Shown here in pieces: positions 30,671 to 41,607 of a stretch of DNA of 64,000 nucleotides. The DNA comes from Polychytrium aggregatum (Eukaryota > Chytridiomycota > Chytridiomycetes > Polychytriales), in assembly GCF_025602895.1 (NCBI RefSeq), contig NW_026516222.1, positions 434,001 to 498,000 of the forward strand. The letters are read 5' to 3'. Both the position numbers and the translations under genes were made by a program. How positions within the stretch are numbered: position 1 is the first letter of the stretch; the number at the start of each line of letters is the position of its first letter. The notes under the pieces were generated by a model. It was not told the DNA's origin, ran no database searches, and saw nothing but the letters and a program-made list of their open reading frames with translations.

Positions 30671-31075
30671 CAGTCTATCCCGAAAGAAACGGGACAGTTC
30701 CTTCCTGGCTTCAGATGTCTGAACCCCGCTGACTGACTGTAGGCCCAGCGGGCAAGCCATGGCATTGCACTCCTGTCTTCGTTGGCAATCGCTTTGTTTT
30801 GGTTGGTTTGGGAAGCACAGTCTTGAATACACCCGGTCGATCTCCATGGGCGATGATCGACTGGCATACCGAGATCATGTTCCTTGAGGCATTGATGTCT
30901 CGATGTGTGAGTGTGGTGCATCCACTCGACTCTCTGGACAGCTCAATGATATCTCGATATCAAGATGGTGCTGTGTTTGGCCATGAATGCGATGAGTGGT
31001 GGGTGTATTCAGGTTCCAGAAAAAATATATTTCCTGGTTAAAAACGGGGTGTCCCATTTCATTTTGGAAACGCTG
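30671..31075 (-). mobile_element. Non-autonomous Tc1/mariner-type element (MITE), copy B
   Basis: About 405 bp in the opposite orientation to copy A at 2437-2829 and clearly homologous along its length. One end reads CAGTCTATCCCGAAAGAAAC then GGGACAG from 30671. The other, on the minus strand from 31075, reads CAGCGTTTCCAAAATGAAAT then GGGACACC, followed by TA. The TA expected at the 30671 side is not intact (GTG precedes it). There is no coding capacity. The ends share the plan of the Fanzor transposon ends. Confidence 0.82.
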
Positions 31076-31362
31076 TATACACTAAAATACTAAGACACTA
31101 AGACACTAAGTCGGACAGCGGAGCGCACCGCGAAATAGACACTGCGGCGACATGTGGATTGGCGATGACAGGGTAAGCGGATAGCTAGCGAAGGGGAAAA
31201 GCGGAGGCTCCGCAATCTATGGCAATGACACGAACGGCTTGACTGAAGTGACTAACGCTCGGGACTGAGTCGGTGATACTGGCAGCTTGGTAGCTCCAAG
31301 GCCAGGCGAAAAAGGTCGGCGATGGGCTGGGGGCGACGACACCAAAGCAAAGGTACGATAGG
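31076..31362. other. Short intergenic stretch
   Basis: Holds an ACTAAAATACTAAGACACTAAGACACTAAG short tandem motif at about 31080-31110 and the 3' flank of the gene ending at 31363. Confidence 0.35.
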
Positions 31363-33573
31363 TTATAGCGGCTTTGATCCGTCCAGTGCATCGAGTGCCG
31401 ACCAGGGAATACGACCGCGTCGGCCCTTGTCGCCTTGGATCAAGACCCAGGATTGATCGATTGGAACGAGAACCTGGACCACATCTCCGGCGCTGACAGA
31501 GAGTTCGGCGTCGCTCTCAGCAGTGTAGGATGTTGTAACGACCCGCATTCCGTTGGGGAGCGTGCTCAGTGGATCGGCCATCGCCAGTTCATAGGAAGGA
31601 AGATGGCCGGTGGCGGCGTGGCGGCTCTGAGGTTCGTTCGGGGCCATATACGTTTCGTAAGGCTCGGTTTGTTGCGGGGACGGGTTGGCCGAGGGAGTGC
31701 TGAAGCTGTACGAGAACTCGAAGTGGTCGTTTTCGGATGGCGTGGGGGTGAACTCGGGAGGACGATACGTCGCCAGCACCAAGGGGATGCTTTGGGGGTG
31801 ATCATCCTGTGTCGGATCTGGGCCACAGTAACCGGGACGATGGACGATGAGCGATCAATGATGAGCGATGGACGATGGATGATTGCAGCATAGATTGAGC
31901 CGTGCGATTGGAACGCATCATGGGATATCAGCGTGAAGAACGAAATACATGGGAAGATGTCGGTGGGCGAGGTTAGAGAAGGCACCATTGACAGAACAAA
32001 GCAGCACGCTGCGACGCAAACCCATCGTACTTATTGAGGAGCTTGGATTTGCCTTTGTTTGGCGTCGCCGGTACAGGATGAAAGCAACCATGAGCCCGAG
32101 GCCGATGGCGCCGATCAAACTGCCGATGATGATGGGCGTGTTGCTGTTGAATTGATTGCTGGGGCTGGGCGAGCCGGTGGATGTTGGCAGAGGCGGGGCG
32201 ACACCGCCGGAGGTTGAAGTAGAGCCACCGGGATTGGGAATAGAAGGATTGACTGATGCGCTGCCGCTACCACTGGGTCCGGATGCGCTCGTGCTGGAAC
32301 CAGAGGGGCCGGTGGTGGCAGTACCCGACGGGGCAAGCGGGGAAGTACCAGAGGGGACCGTTGATGAGGTCAAAGGCTGGGAGGACGAAGGAGGGGGCGG
32401 TGGCGGAGGTGGAGGTGGAGGCGGTCCAACGCATTTTCCCTTGAAGAAGGCGTTGTTCATCGTTACCCGGCTGCCGCTGGGAAGCTGATTGACAAAGGTC
32501 ATGCCACCAACATGGGTGAAATCAAAGGCCGTGCCTGCCCAGTTCGTCGCAAAGGCACTCAGCGGAATGACAAGCGACTGCGCCTGTCCGTTCGGCACGA
32601 TGAAGTCGGAGAGGTCGTGATACACGCTCTCTGTAAACCGTCCGAGGTCCGCAATTGAAGGTTGGAAGACGATTGGTTGAAGATGCGGGATCGGATATGG
32701 ATGTATGGATGCGTTCAGGCAGCACGGACATTGTCGACAAAATGTGGCAGAAGCGCGGCGAGAATACGTGAGTGATGAGTGTGCGAGGCAAGGAGGTTGG
32801 CCGAGCCAAGACCGCAGCAACAAGTAGGCAGACGGGACGAGACAGTACCGGCGCTGGTCGAGACGCCTTGTGGGTTCTGGCAGTTGTTCGAGTTTTGAGT
32901 GAGGTATACATAGAGTTTGGTACCAGAGTCGATGATCACGTCGGCCTGGAAGGTGTCATAGAGGCTGAGGTCGGCGCACGGCTGTGAGGAGGCAAGAGAT
33001 GGGAGAGACACGGCGATGCAGACCGATGAGCGAAAGCGGTCAAACAAGAGGCAGAGGAGATGGCAGCGGGATAGCCGAATCAGAGCGGGCGGGCGAATAC
33101 TTGGCGGTGGGCACCGGGTGTGCCAGGCAATCATGGTCACTCACAAAACTCAGATACCTGGAGAGGGAAGGCAGCATGAGCATCCCAAGAAGCAGGCAAT
33201 GAGAGCAGGGAATCGATGTTGCCCCTAGCCTCGATCTGGGCGAGACCGACCCGAAACCAACACCGGGGCCGATGCAGACAGCCTCTCCCGATCCATACAG
33301 GCACGGACAGCTCGGCGCAACATACCAGAAATCAACGACGTTGGGCAGCCCGGCGTGGCTCGGGGGATTGGGAGGCCCGGGCTGGGCAGTGACGGTGAAG
33401 CCGCTGGGACTGGAGCCTGGGCTGTACGAGATGTACGAGTTCCAGTCGGCGCCTATCGAGGCAATCTGGCCAAGAGGGGCATTTGGGAAGCACTGCTGGG
33501 CAGCAGAGGCAGTCATAACGAAAGCTAGACCCAGTGCCGCAAGCGATAAGCGGCGGTCGACGGAGACAAGCAT
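31363..33573 (-). CDS. TM-SH3 membrane protein with a jelly-roll-like ectodomain (gene 5)
   Basis: Exons 33573-33322, 32981-32849, 32630-32031 and 31817-31363 join in phase to 479 residues. Residues 1-24 form a signal peptide. The ectodomain repeats the strand motifs of genes 2 and 4 (DLSLYDTFQADVIID, LVIPLSAFATNW, GMTFVNQ). A run of ten or more prolines and a Ser/Thr/Gly-rich linker lead to a transmembrane helix at about 293-315, followed by YRRRQ. An SH3 domain closes the protein (about 418-475, with ELSVSAGDVVQVL and RRGRIPWSAL). Intron phases (0, 1, 1) and the 133-bp length of exon 2 equal those of gene 2, proving common descent. Its linker is much longer than in gene 2. Probable role: surface sensor or adaptor. 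Confidence 0.85.
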
Positions 33574-34282
33574 GGTCAGGGAGGACCGACCAGCGTTTAG
33601 GAGAGATGGGGGCCGATGCGCAACAGGGTCGACGGCTGACGAAGACGGGGCTGAGGTTGGAGCAGACGAGGAGAGAACCGAAGATGAAGACGAAGCGATG
33701 AAAGCCAGACAGAGGACACGATCGGCACGACGGCGATGCAACGCAAATGCAACGCAAATGCAAGGCAGGCACAACAGCAACAGCAATAGCAACAACAGCA
33801 GCAGCAATAGCAACAACAGCGAATATGCAGGATGAGTACAAAGGTAGCACAGACAGCCAGGGCGGATACAACCAGGGCCGACAAAGGGGGGGTCGGGACA
33901 CAGACAAGAGCAAGGGGCCTGTCGCGTGGCAGTGTCACCACACGGCACTGTGGGGAGAGGGACAGCGGTACAGCCGGCGCGGGGGCGTGCGCGTGGCACA
34001 AGCCCGTGAGCGGGTGGTGGGTGTACAAGAGAGTGCACACCGACGTCGCACAGTCCTGTTCAGGGTGCGTGTACCGGAGCACAGAACGCGGAAAGCAAAG
34101 GCACAGTGCGCGGGCACATGGGCTGCGGCGAGCCCGCGACACAGAGACAGCCCCCGTGCCACACCTCGCACAGCGCGCGTGCGCGCCGAGCAAGCCATCG
34201 GGAAAACAGGGCGCGGCGCACAACGAGCAAGCGAGTGAAAAACGTGCAAACGGAAGGATGAGCAAAACAACGGTGTGCAAAA
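33574..34282. other. Region between TM-SH3 gene 5 and the tRNA pair
   Basis: A CAGCAA/CAACAG-rich tract lies at 33772-33825. A long frame on the minus strand across 33040-34038 is composed of low-complexity Leu runs from this tract and is not taken as a gene. The 5' flank of TM-SH3 gene 5 lies here. Confidence 0.4.
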
Positions 34283-34353
34283 TGCCATGACCTGGAATCG
34301 AACCAGGGTCGGTGCGGCCACAACGCAATGTACTACCACTATACTATCATGGC
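34283..34353 (-). tRNA. tRNA-His (GTG anticodon)
   Basis: On the minus strand the acceptor stem GCCATGA pairs with TCATGGC, followed by discriminator A. The D arm contains AGTGGTAGTAC. The anticodon loop TTGTGGC gives anticodon GTG. The T arm is CCTGG-TTCGATT-CCAGG. No intron is needed to close the cloverleaf. The next tRNA starts 9 bp away on the same strand. Confidence 0.9.
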
Positions 34354-34362
34354 TGGTGTGAT

Positions 34363-34445
34363 TGGTGACAGTGGGATTCGAACCCACGCCTCTTGCGAGA
34401 TCCGAACTTGAGTCGGACGCCTTAGACCGACTCGGCCATATCACC
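34363..34445 (-). tRNA. tRNA-Leu (CAA anticodon)
   Basis: 83 bases on the minus strand: acceptor GGTGATA/TGTCACC-A, D arm with GCCGAGTCGGTCTAAGGC, anticodon loop CTCAAGT (anticodon CAA, reading TTG), a long variable arm CTCGCAAGAG typical of class II tRNAs, and T arm GTGGG-TTCGAAT-CCCAC. No intron. Confidence 0.93.
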
Positions 34446-34739
34446 CTGTTTCGATACATCGATACTGGGACTATAAGCAAATCAGTTCATCACTCATTCA
34501 CCAAACACACGTGACACCCCACACCACATGACACACCACATCACTCACACCACATCACTCACAGCACATTGCTCACTCCATTTTGCTCACCCTACCCACA
34601 ACCCACCCATCACACGAACAACATTCACTGTGTGTGGGCTACGCCGCCGCATGTGGTATTGAGGCTGTCTATTGCTCCATCAGCCCCCGTTGACATCGCC
34701 GTCCGCCTCGCCCCCTCTTGGCCCTCCGTTGTGTCTCGC
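34446..34739. other. Intergenic CA-rich tandem repeats
   Basis: ACACCACATCACTC-type units are repeated between 34505 and 34590. No gene. Confidence 0.5.
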
Positions 34740-37700
34740 TCACAGCCGCCTCAGGCGCTTCTGCTCCTCGAGCTGGATAAGCAGGTCGTGAAGCTGCTCG
34801 CGGTATGCCGCTTTCATATCCTCGATATCCGCCTCGAGCTCCTCGACCTTCTCTGTCTTCTCGCCCAGCATCTCGAGTGCCGAGTCATATCTGCGTCCGG
34901 TTGTGTCTGCCATCAGCACCTGAGGTACGGCAGTGTTCCTTCAATGCATGAACGCTCGTACCGACATGTTCTTACCGTTCCGTCAAGCTGCGGTACTCGG
35001 TCTCCAATCGGGCTAGTTTCTGCACATCCCGCTTCCTGTTTGCATCAGCAACCAAGATCAGCCTCCATAACACGCGCGATGAACCTCGCCCTGACATAAC
35101 CGGCAGCTCGACTGGCTCTGGTCACACTCACATGATATCAAGATCGTGTGTGACTTTGACAAGCTCCTCGGCCAACTCATCTGTCGAGAGATCCGAGACA
35201 TGTTTCGTTAGTATCGCCAGGGCAAGACAGTCGCCTCTGAACACAGCGCATGGTGCCCTCCTCCATTTCCCGGCACGCAGCCGCTGTTGTCGAGTGCCAA
35301 GTTGGCGGGCTAGCGTGATGGCACATGGGCCAATTGCAAGCCACATAAGCCCCCTTGCCCAAGCGTGGCACCTTACCCCGTGTCTGCGTCGTTATCTTGA
35401 GCTGGGCTTGCAGTGCTGAGACTTGCGACTGACTCTGGCGCAAGGCAGACACCAGTTTGTCGATCGTAATTGCAGGGCTTGTGCCCGATGTGATGCTCTC
35501 ACCGAGTCCGAAAGCCCCATCGCCTCCCTGCGGCGTCTGACGTTGGAGTTTAGTATTATAGGCCGATTCTAACGCTCTCGACTCCACAAGACAGACACGA
35601 ATGTGCTTTGGGCGTGCCGAACAACAAACCTTGACTGAATAGCTTGATGCAGCTGTGTATTCTGACGGTCGGGGCGATCTCGCTGCGGGCGAGAGCACGG
35701 GGCTTCCTGTTAGCCCAATGTTCAGATCGAGTTTCAAGTCTGATCGGTCCCGCTGTCGCTTGCGTTCTTGGAGGAGCCTGTCCTCATGTAACCGGCGCTC
35801 TTCACTGAGCAACCGATCGAGCTTCCTCTATTATGCAGTGGCCAAAGACACAGTGAGTCATAGTCCATGATCGACAAAGTGCCCGAGGAATGCGTCGCAC
35901 ACGGCGCCTTACGTCATAGTCGTCGCTAGCTTCGCGCATTGCCCGCTGGTGCTCGGCTCGGAGCTTATCCTTTTCATCGCGAAGGGCTCCGATCGTCTGC
36001 TCCGCTTGCTCAAGCCTTTGGCGCTCGGACTGGTCGATGCCATTGGGTGGTAAGAAGGACATGTTCATTGTGGCGTCATAATGTCTCGCCGGTTGTACCA
36101 GTCGCTCGTGTCCGTCACGTTGTTCTACGCTTGCTTAGGTATCGCACAAGGCTTCAGGTTTGGCAAAGCTGCAATATGCCCGCCATCTCAAAATCGAGAA
36201 TGGCTCGGTCACTGCACATACCTGCAGCGCTTTTTCAAGCTCCTCTCGCTGTGCTTGCTCGTGTTTGGCTGCGGATTCGATGGCCTTGTTGCTCGCCAGC
36301 TGGGATGTCGTGGATTCGGCGTCAGTGCCAATCGACACCTCGAGGAGAGCAACGAGCACCAGTGTCTGTGTCCTGCGTTCGTGGCGCCCTTACCAGCTTC
36401 TCGTACTTGTTCGACCACTCCGTCTCCGCTTGCAACGATGCGTTGAGTTTGGCCTCGCATTCACGAATCCGAAGAGTCAGACTGGCTTTGAGTCAGCAAA
36501 TTGTCCGTCATCCAGGTATCCCTCCCGTCGCTCCCGGTGTCTAACGGATGAGGGAATTACTCACGAGCCCTCTACTTCCTGCCACCCGCTGTTTGACTTT
36601 GCCAATTGTGCCTGTAGAATCTCGATTTGGCGCAGCAATGGCTTTTCTCGCATTTCTTGCGAAACAAAGGTGAGATCTTCGCTCTTGGCCTCGGCTGCTT
36701 GTAACTTGGCATGCAGTGACTGTGATGTCCAGTGGCGACGATGAGCCCGCGCAAAGTCCGACCGCGTACATGCTTGGAGCACAGTCGCATGCATACGATC
36801 TCAAGTGCACAGATACGTCGGTATGACACTTACAGCAACTTCGTGTCGGAGAGCGTCTGAACAAAGCCACCACAGCGAGATGCAGTCAGATTTACGAGGA
36901 GTCACAGTACTGAATGTATCGCCCATCAGCCGATCTGAATGCGGGATGAAGCAGCCCCGCAATGCGATCAGCGATACCTTCTCGGAGTCCAGATTCCTCC
37001 TCGACTGCCGACAGCGACAGACGAAGCTCATAGATCTGCAGACACACAATGTTAAACAGCAGCGCCATGTATCAGTGACTGCGACGGAAGCAGTGCGCGC
37101 TTGGTTGACCCACTGATCGATGCACCTGCGATCTTGCAGCCCACCCACGGTGCGTCCACAAAGCAATCCATACTTCTCGGCGCAGACTCTGATCCGTGAT
37201 GTCGGACGAGATCTTGAGTTCGGCAAGTTGCTTCTCAAGCTCTGTGTTCTCGTGGGCCTGCACTCCATCGGTAGTCCAATCCAGCAGACGGGATCAAAGT
37301 GGTGCTTTGCTATCAGTACGCTGCTGCGAGCATTCACCAAGACTCTGTATCACAGATAAATGGAGCTGCCGACCAACCATAGCTTCGAGTGCTTGTGTCT
37401 GGGCTGCTGCGACTGCCTCTGCGTTCTGCTGCCTGAGTTCGCTGATTTCTTTCCAAGACCTATCGAGTGCGCTCTGCAGACGGAAGTAAGCGCAATGATC
37501 GGTTGGGGGCTGAATCAGTCATCTCCCATCGATCAATCTTGACGATGGCCAGGAAAGCGCATACCTGGGTGTCCGCCTGTAGCTCGCGCAGCACACCCAT
37601 GTCACTCTCGAGCTTGATGTTCTGCGCGTGCTGCTTATCGTTCAGATCGGTGATGTTTCGAATATGATCTGATGTCGAGGCAAGATGCACAAAGTACCAG

Positions 37701-39928
37701 GGAGGTCAGCCCATCCAAGTTGCCTTCAGAGAAGCATGGCTCACCGCGATCACACAGGCCGAGTCGAGCTCCTACTCACCGATCTGACGCTTTTCGGACT
37801 CGGCCATCCGAACGAGCTTCTCCTTCATCTCAGCCACCTCAACCGACGTCGATGTCTTGTACTTGATCAGCTCTTTGAGCTCCTTTTCTGTCTCGGATTC
37901 TTTGGCCCGAAGCTTCTTGATAATGTTGTTGTTCTTGAGCTCTTTCTTGGAAAGTGTCTCACCTGTCCGTCGACCAAGACAGACATCAGAGATACATTTG
38001 CGCATCCTCCATCGACCCAGTGAGCTATCGTCTGTGGGATTGCCTCAGACTGCATGACATGGCCGCTGGACTCGGTGGTGCTGAATTGACACCCCTTGCC
38101 AACGACAAACAGTCATCGTCGACATGGTACCTTCCCGCAAGAGCCCTCGAATAGTTTCCTCTTTTTCCTGCAGGCGCTTGATCAGCCCATCGACAGTCTC
38201 CTGGCTGACGCCTTTGTTCTGGGTCGACTTTTTGGTCTCGGCTCGTTCCTAGACATCGAGAAGAGCCCAAGCACAATGAGGCCGCCGTATCCATAGCTCG
38301 ACCATCGTCCATAGGTCCACCATTGCCCGTGGTCACTCTAAGAGCGCAAGCATTCAGGCATGTCGTGCAGAACCGATGAGCTGTTGCGGCCACATACCCT
38401 CTCGGCCTGGGCAAGTCTGGCTTCCGCCAAAGCCGCCCTCTCTTCACAGACTCGAAGTGACTCGCGGAGTTGGTGAAGATGATCCATATCCAGACAATTC
38501 TCGGGCGGCTCGGAGATCTTGGTCGTTTCCAGAGTGCTCGCGGCTGTCGTGTGTACATTCTCTGGCTTCGTTTCGTCAGGAGGGCGTGGAGGCTGGCTCG
38601 CCCAAGTGGAATGCTTGCCATCGTTGGGATGTACCGGCATGGAGGGACATGAAAAGTAGAGGTCGGTGTCCTTGGACAGCGACAGTGCCTCGGCCTCTTC
38701 CAGCACAGTCTCGCCTGTGGACGTGGTATCTTGTGGCTCGGGCGACGGCGATAGAGACAACGACGGTGTTGGATCGCCTGGATGGCGAGCGGCATATTTG
38801 CTGGCACCGACCACTGCGTCAATCGGGGCCATGTCTTCCCTGTCTGTCCCAGTCTGTGTATCGGACGGATCAGCTTCAATTTCGTGTATCGTCGTCGGCA
38901 CCGGCGAATTCTGGCCGGGCGGAGGCTCGTGCGGTAAATCGTTGCTGGTCGCCGGTGCTTGATCAGCAGCGAAGTGCTCCGCTGGCTTGGGAAATCCGCC
39001 TGGGAGGTCGCCCTCAGGAACAACCGGAACGAAACCGTCCGAGACCGACTCGGGTACTTTTGAAGGACTGGGGCTCTCGACATGACTCTCGGTGTGAATC
39101 GCGAGCTCAGCTTCTGTCTGTTTGGCTGGCTCTATGGCTTGCACGATCGGTAGCTCCTCCGAGTTTGCATGCTCCGCTTGTTGGATGCATGGTGCAGTCT
39201 CTTCGACCCGGTCCTTCTGGGCCGATCGCGAGCCGCCCGTGATGCTTTTCAGACGAGACTCGAGGCTGGGTCGCGGTGAGTTGGCGAGTCGGGCTCGATC
39301 GATGGCAGGACTCGCCGGCCCAGAAGCAGCAGCGGCGGCACCAACAGCGGCAGCAGCAGCAGCACTGTCTGCTCGTGGCTGAGGCGACCCGAGCTTCGGG
39401 CTGGAGGAGTCGAGGTCTGCAAACATTGTCGAGAAAAAATCGTCTGTGTCGTGAGGGCCTGTCGAGCCGTGCGATCCGATTTGAGGCTGGAGCGTTGGGC
39501 CTGAAGCAGCGATACGATTCAACGGATCGGTGTGCCGTGGTTTGGCGGTAGCATTGGCAATGGGCTTGCCTTGATCATCTATATGCCGGGTTCAGGGGAT
39601 CGTTTTTCCAGGACATTTATGGAGAACGAAACCATGAGCCACGAGATCGGGAACCGACTAGATGAAGCGATGCTCACTGCAATTGCAAGATCCCGGTCGA
39701 TTGGTTTGCCGTTCATGCATCTCCCTGGATGCTCGCGCATCCGCCAGAGATCCTCTCCCTCTATCAGTGCCCGGCCCAGTGTGAAGATCGCGACTCGGAC
39801 GTACCGACGGTCGCAGGCCGAATCTCAAGAACCTTATCAAAGTTGGATTCCACCGTCATGATGGTGTTTTTGATCCAGGAACCAGCATCCTGCGACTGCG
39901 ACGCGATATTGGAGAGCCAGTTGTTCAT
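34740..39928 (-). CDS. TMF1/Sgm1-like golgin coiled-coil protein
   Basis: Exon 1 (39928-39805) encodes an amphipathic N-terminus, MNNWLSNIASQSQDAGSWIK followed by NTIMTVESNFDKVLEI, the hallmark of TMF/Sgm1 proteins. Exon 2 (39578-38398, phase-matched) is a long disordered, acidic, Ser/Pro-rich region ending in coiled coil. At least a dozen short exons of coiled coil follow, including a segment PLLRQIEILQAQLAKSNSGWQEVE at about 36640-36570 like the TMF DNA-binding-homology region. The last exons contain RYDSALEMLGEKTEKVEELEADI and MKAAYREQL, the conserved TMF_TATA_bd end, with stop at 34740-34742. These proteins sit on the Golgi, bind Rab6/Ypt6 and tether vesicles. Inner exon borders are only roughly placed. 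Confidence 0.87.
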
Positions 39929-40563
39929 GGTTGGGCACGGCCGGAGGCCAGAGTCGATGCCGCGGCTTCAAGGCAGACCGATGCAGGGCCGATGCAGAGC
40001 CGATACGGGTAAGAGATCAGGACAAGCCGGGCCAGTCGGGCAGAGATCGGCACAGGCAGGATGATTGAAGACAGAGGTCAACCGGAGAAGGCGCGCTCAT
40101 GAAAGGCGGCTCTCGGCAGCGACAGTCGAATCCAAACACCGATCGTCCGATATAGAGTGTGAGGCATCACCGCTCCTAGGCCATTCGTGAGGAGTGCTTC
40201 AAATTCTGGTGGATATCTATATTGAAGGCATCAATACCACCATGGATTCCCGATCATGTATTGAGAACGGATGATGCCAACTGGAGGCGCCAAATCGGAA
40301 TGGCAAGCATAAAGTGTTCAAATCGTGAATGTTGCAAATGCCAACTTCCATGCAGATATCAGGAAGCAGCACCCTGTTCGGCCGGGTGGGGAATCAAATG
40401 GAAAGCTCACGCAGTCTTTGATTCGTTTTGACAGGTCGTGCACTTGAGCTGCCTTGGTGGCGTTTCTACATTGGCTGACAAATTGATACCCTCCTCGGTT
40501 GCGTCCTTGGCGACGGGTCCGCCGCCGGCCTGGATCGGGGTTCGTTTGATACCCTGCCCTGAG
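39929..40563. other. Intergenic region between the golgin and the ART-like gene
   Basis: A CAGGGCCGATGCAGAGCCGAT-type short repeat lies at 39970-40060. No gene is supported; the right end is the promoter region of the ART-like gene. Confidence 0.4.
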
Positions 40564-40571
40564 CTATAAAA
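40564..40571 (+). promoter_or_regulatory. TATA box and 5'-UTR intron of the ART-like gene
   Basis: CTATAAAA lies about 60 bp before a perfect donor (AAAG|gtaagc, intron from 40626). The intron ends at the acceptor cag at 40735-40737, with a CTAAC branch-like site 18 bp upstream. The leader is thus probably spliced, placing the start at 40740. The intron is filled by copies of a TGTCCTGCCTGACTCG unit. Confidence 0.55.
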
Positions 40572-40739
40572 GTGGCCACCCGCACTCTGTCTGGACGCCC
40601 TCAAAGCAGACTCCGGCTTCCAAAGGTAAGCTGTCCTGTCCTGCCTGACTCGTCCTGTCCTGCCTGACTCGTCCTGTCCTGTCCTGCTCTCCTGCTTTGC
40701 GGTGTGGGAAGAGAGGCGTCTAACACCTTCATGGCAGAT

Positions 40740-41330
40740 ATGACCATTTATTACAGGGCACTTCATCCGGACGAGTACTTGTCTGATGAGGAAGAGGGTT
40801 ATCAGTACCTTCTCATCTCAAACTTCAACGAATCGATCAGTCTCAGTCAACATCTCCTCGTGTGGGACCACGATTTCATGTCTCCGACTCCATTCATTTC
40901 GACGACAACCGATCCCCAATGGGTTGTGTTCCACGCAACCCGCCAGGCCAATTTTGAAGGGGCCGTGCGAAGAATATTGGTTTTCGCAACCAATACCGAG
41001 CCCGTGTTTGATTTCACGAAGAAATCGAAGCCAGAATTGATCAGGGCTTTCCAAGGTATAACCGAATCCAGTGATGAAGAGTCTGAAAGGGCCGTTAACT
41101 TCGGTAGAAGTGCGCATGAAGTCGTTTTTCGCAGAGACTTGAGAGTCAGATATGCGCATATCGTTGAATTGGATGATAGTTTCGAATTGTTTGCCCCCAA
41201 AACAACCTTTAATGCTTGGAAGAAGGATGAGTTGAATTCCGATATGCAGGATAAAATAGCCAGTTTGTTTGCCGCCGCAGAAGATGATATTCTTTCTCAA
41301 CTCTTGGGCGAGGTGCATATTGAAGAATAG
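40740..41330 (+). CDS. Protein resembling an R-S-E ADP-ribosyltransferase fold (DUF7587-like)
   Basis: 196 residues from ATG 40740, the first codon after a predicted leader intron; in-frame ATG 40731 lies inside that intron. The order of motifs suggests an ADP-ribosyltransferase-like fold: an Arg in the first strand (MTIYYRAL), an STT motif (SPTPFISTTTDPQWVVFHAT), and a late Glu in SAHEVVFRRDL. The residue two before that Glu is Ala, so the protein would not be Arg-specific, and it may be inactive. The FISTTTD block also resembles fungal DUF7587 proteins. Nothing shows a secretion signal. The gene is single-exon in its coding part and visibly richer in A and T than its neighbours, which may indicate horizontal origin. 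Substrate and role unknown. Confidence 0.6.
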   Translation: MTIYYRALHPDEYLSDEEEGYQYLLISNFNESISLSQHLLVWDHDFMSPTPFISTTTDPQWVVFHATRQANFEGAVRRILVFATNTEPVFDFTKKSKPELIRAFQGITESSDEESERAVNFGRSAHEVVFRRDLRVRYAHIVELDDSFELFAPKTTFNAWKKDELNSDMQDKIASLFAAAEDDILSQLLGEVHIEE

Positions 41331-41607
41331 GAGTGCTTTTTCTTTCAAACGTGAATCATCCCCATTGTGATGACCAAGTCATCCCGACTCTTGTATTTTG
41401 TCAAGTGCAACAAGGATTTTGAATATATTATGCAATAGTCAACCGGACCCTCCGCCATATCCGGGGACCAAGTGCAACCGACGAGTACGGCCCCAGAGAG
41501 CAAGGGGATGGTGGGGGTAATATCCGCGTCGACATTCGATATCCAGCATTGGCCTGGTGCTGTTTCTCACTCCACGGAGATGAGAGTGCCGATTGACGAC
41601 GAGCGAG

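Noticed and set aside
22829-30680. A single larger transposon from the solitary repeat at 22829 to the MITE at 30671
   Set aside because: The GPCR gene fills the interval, and the MITE at 30671-31075 has its own two ends; no sign that the interval moves as a unit.
33040-34038. A 332-residue minus-strand open frame upstream of and overlapping TM-SH3 gene 5
   Set aside because: Its upstream part is low-complexity Leu runs from a CAGCAA tract, and the gene's real start with signal peptide lies inside at 33573.
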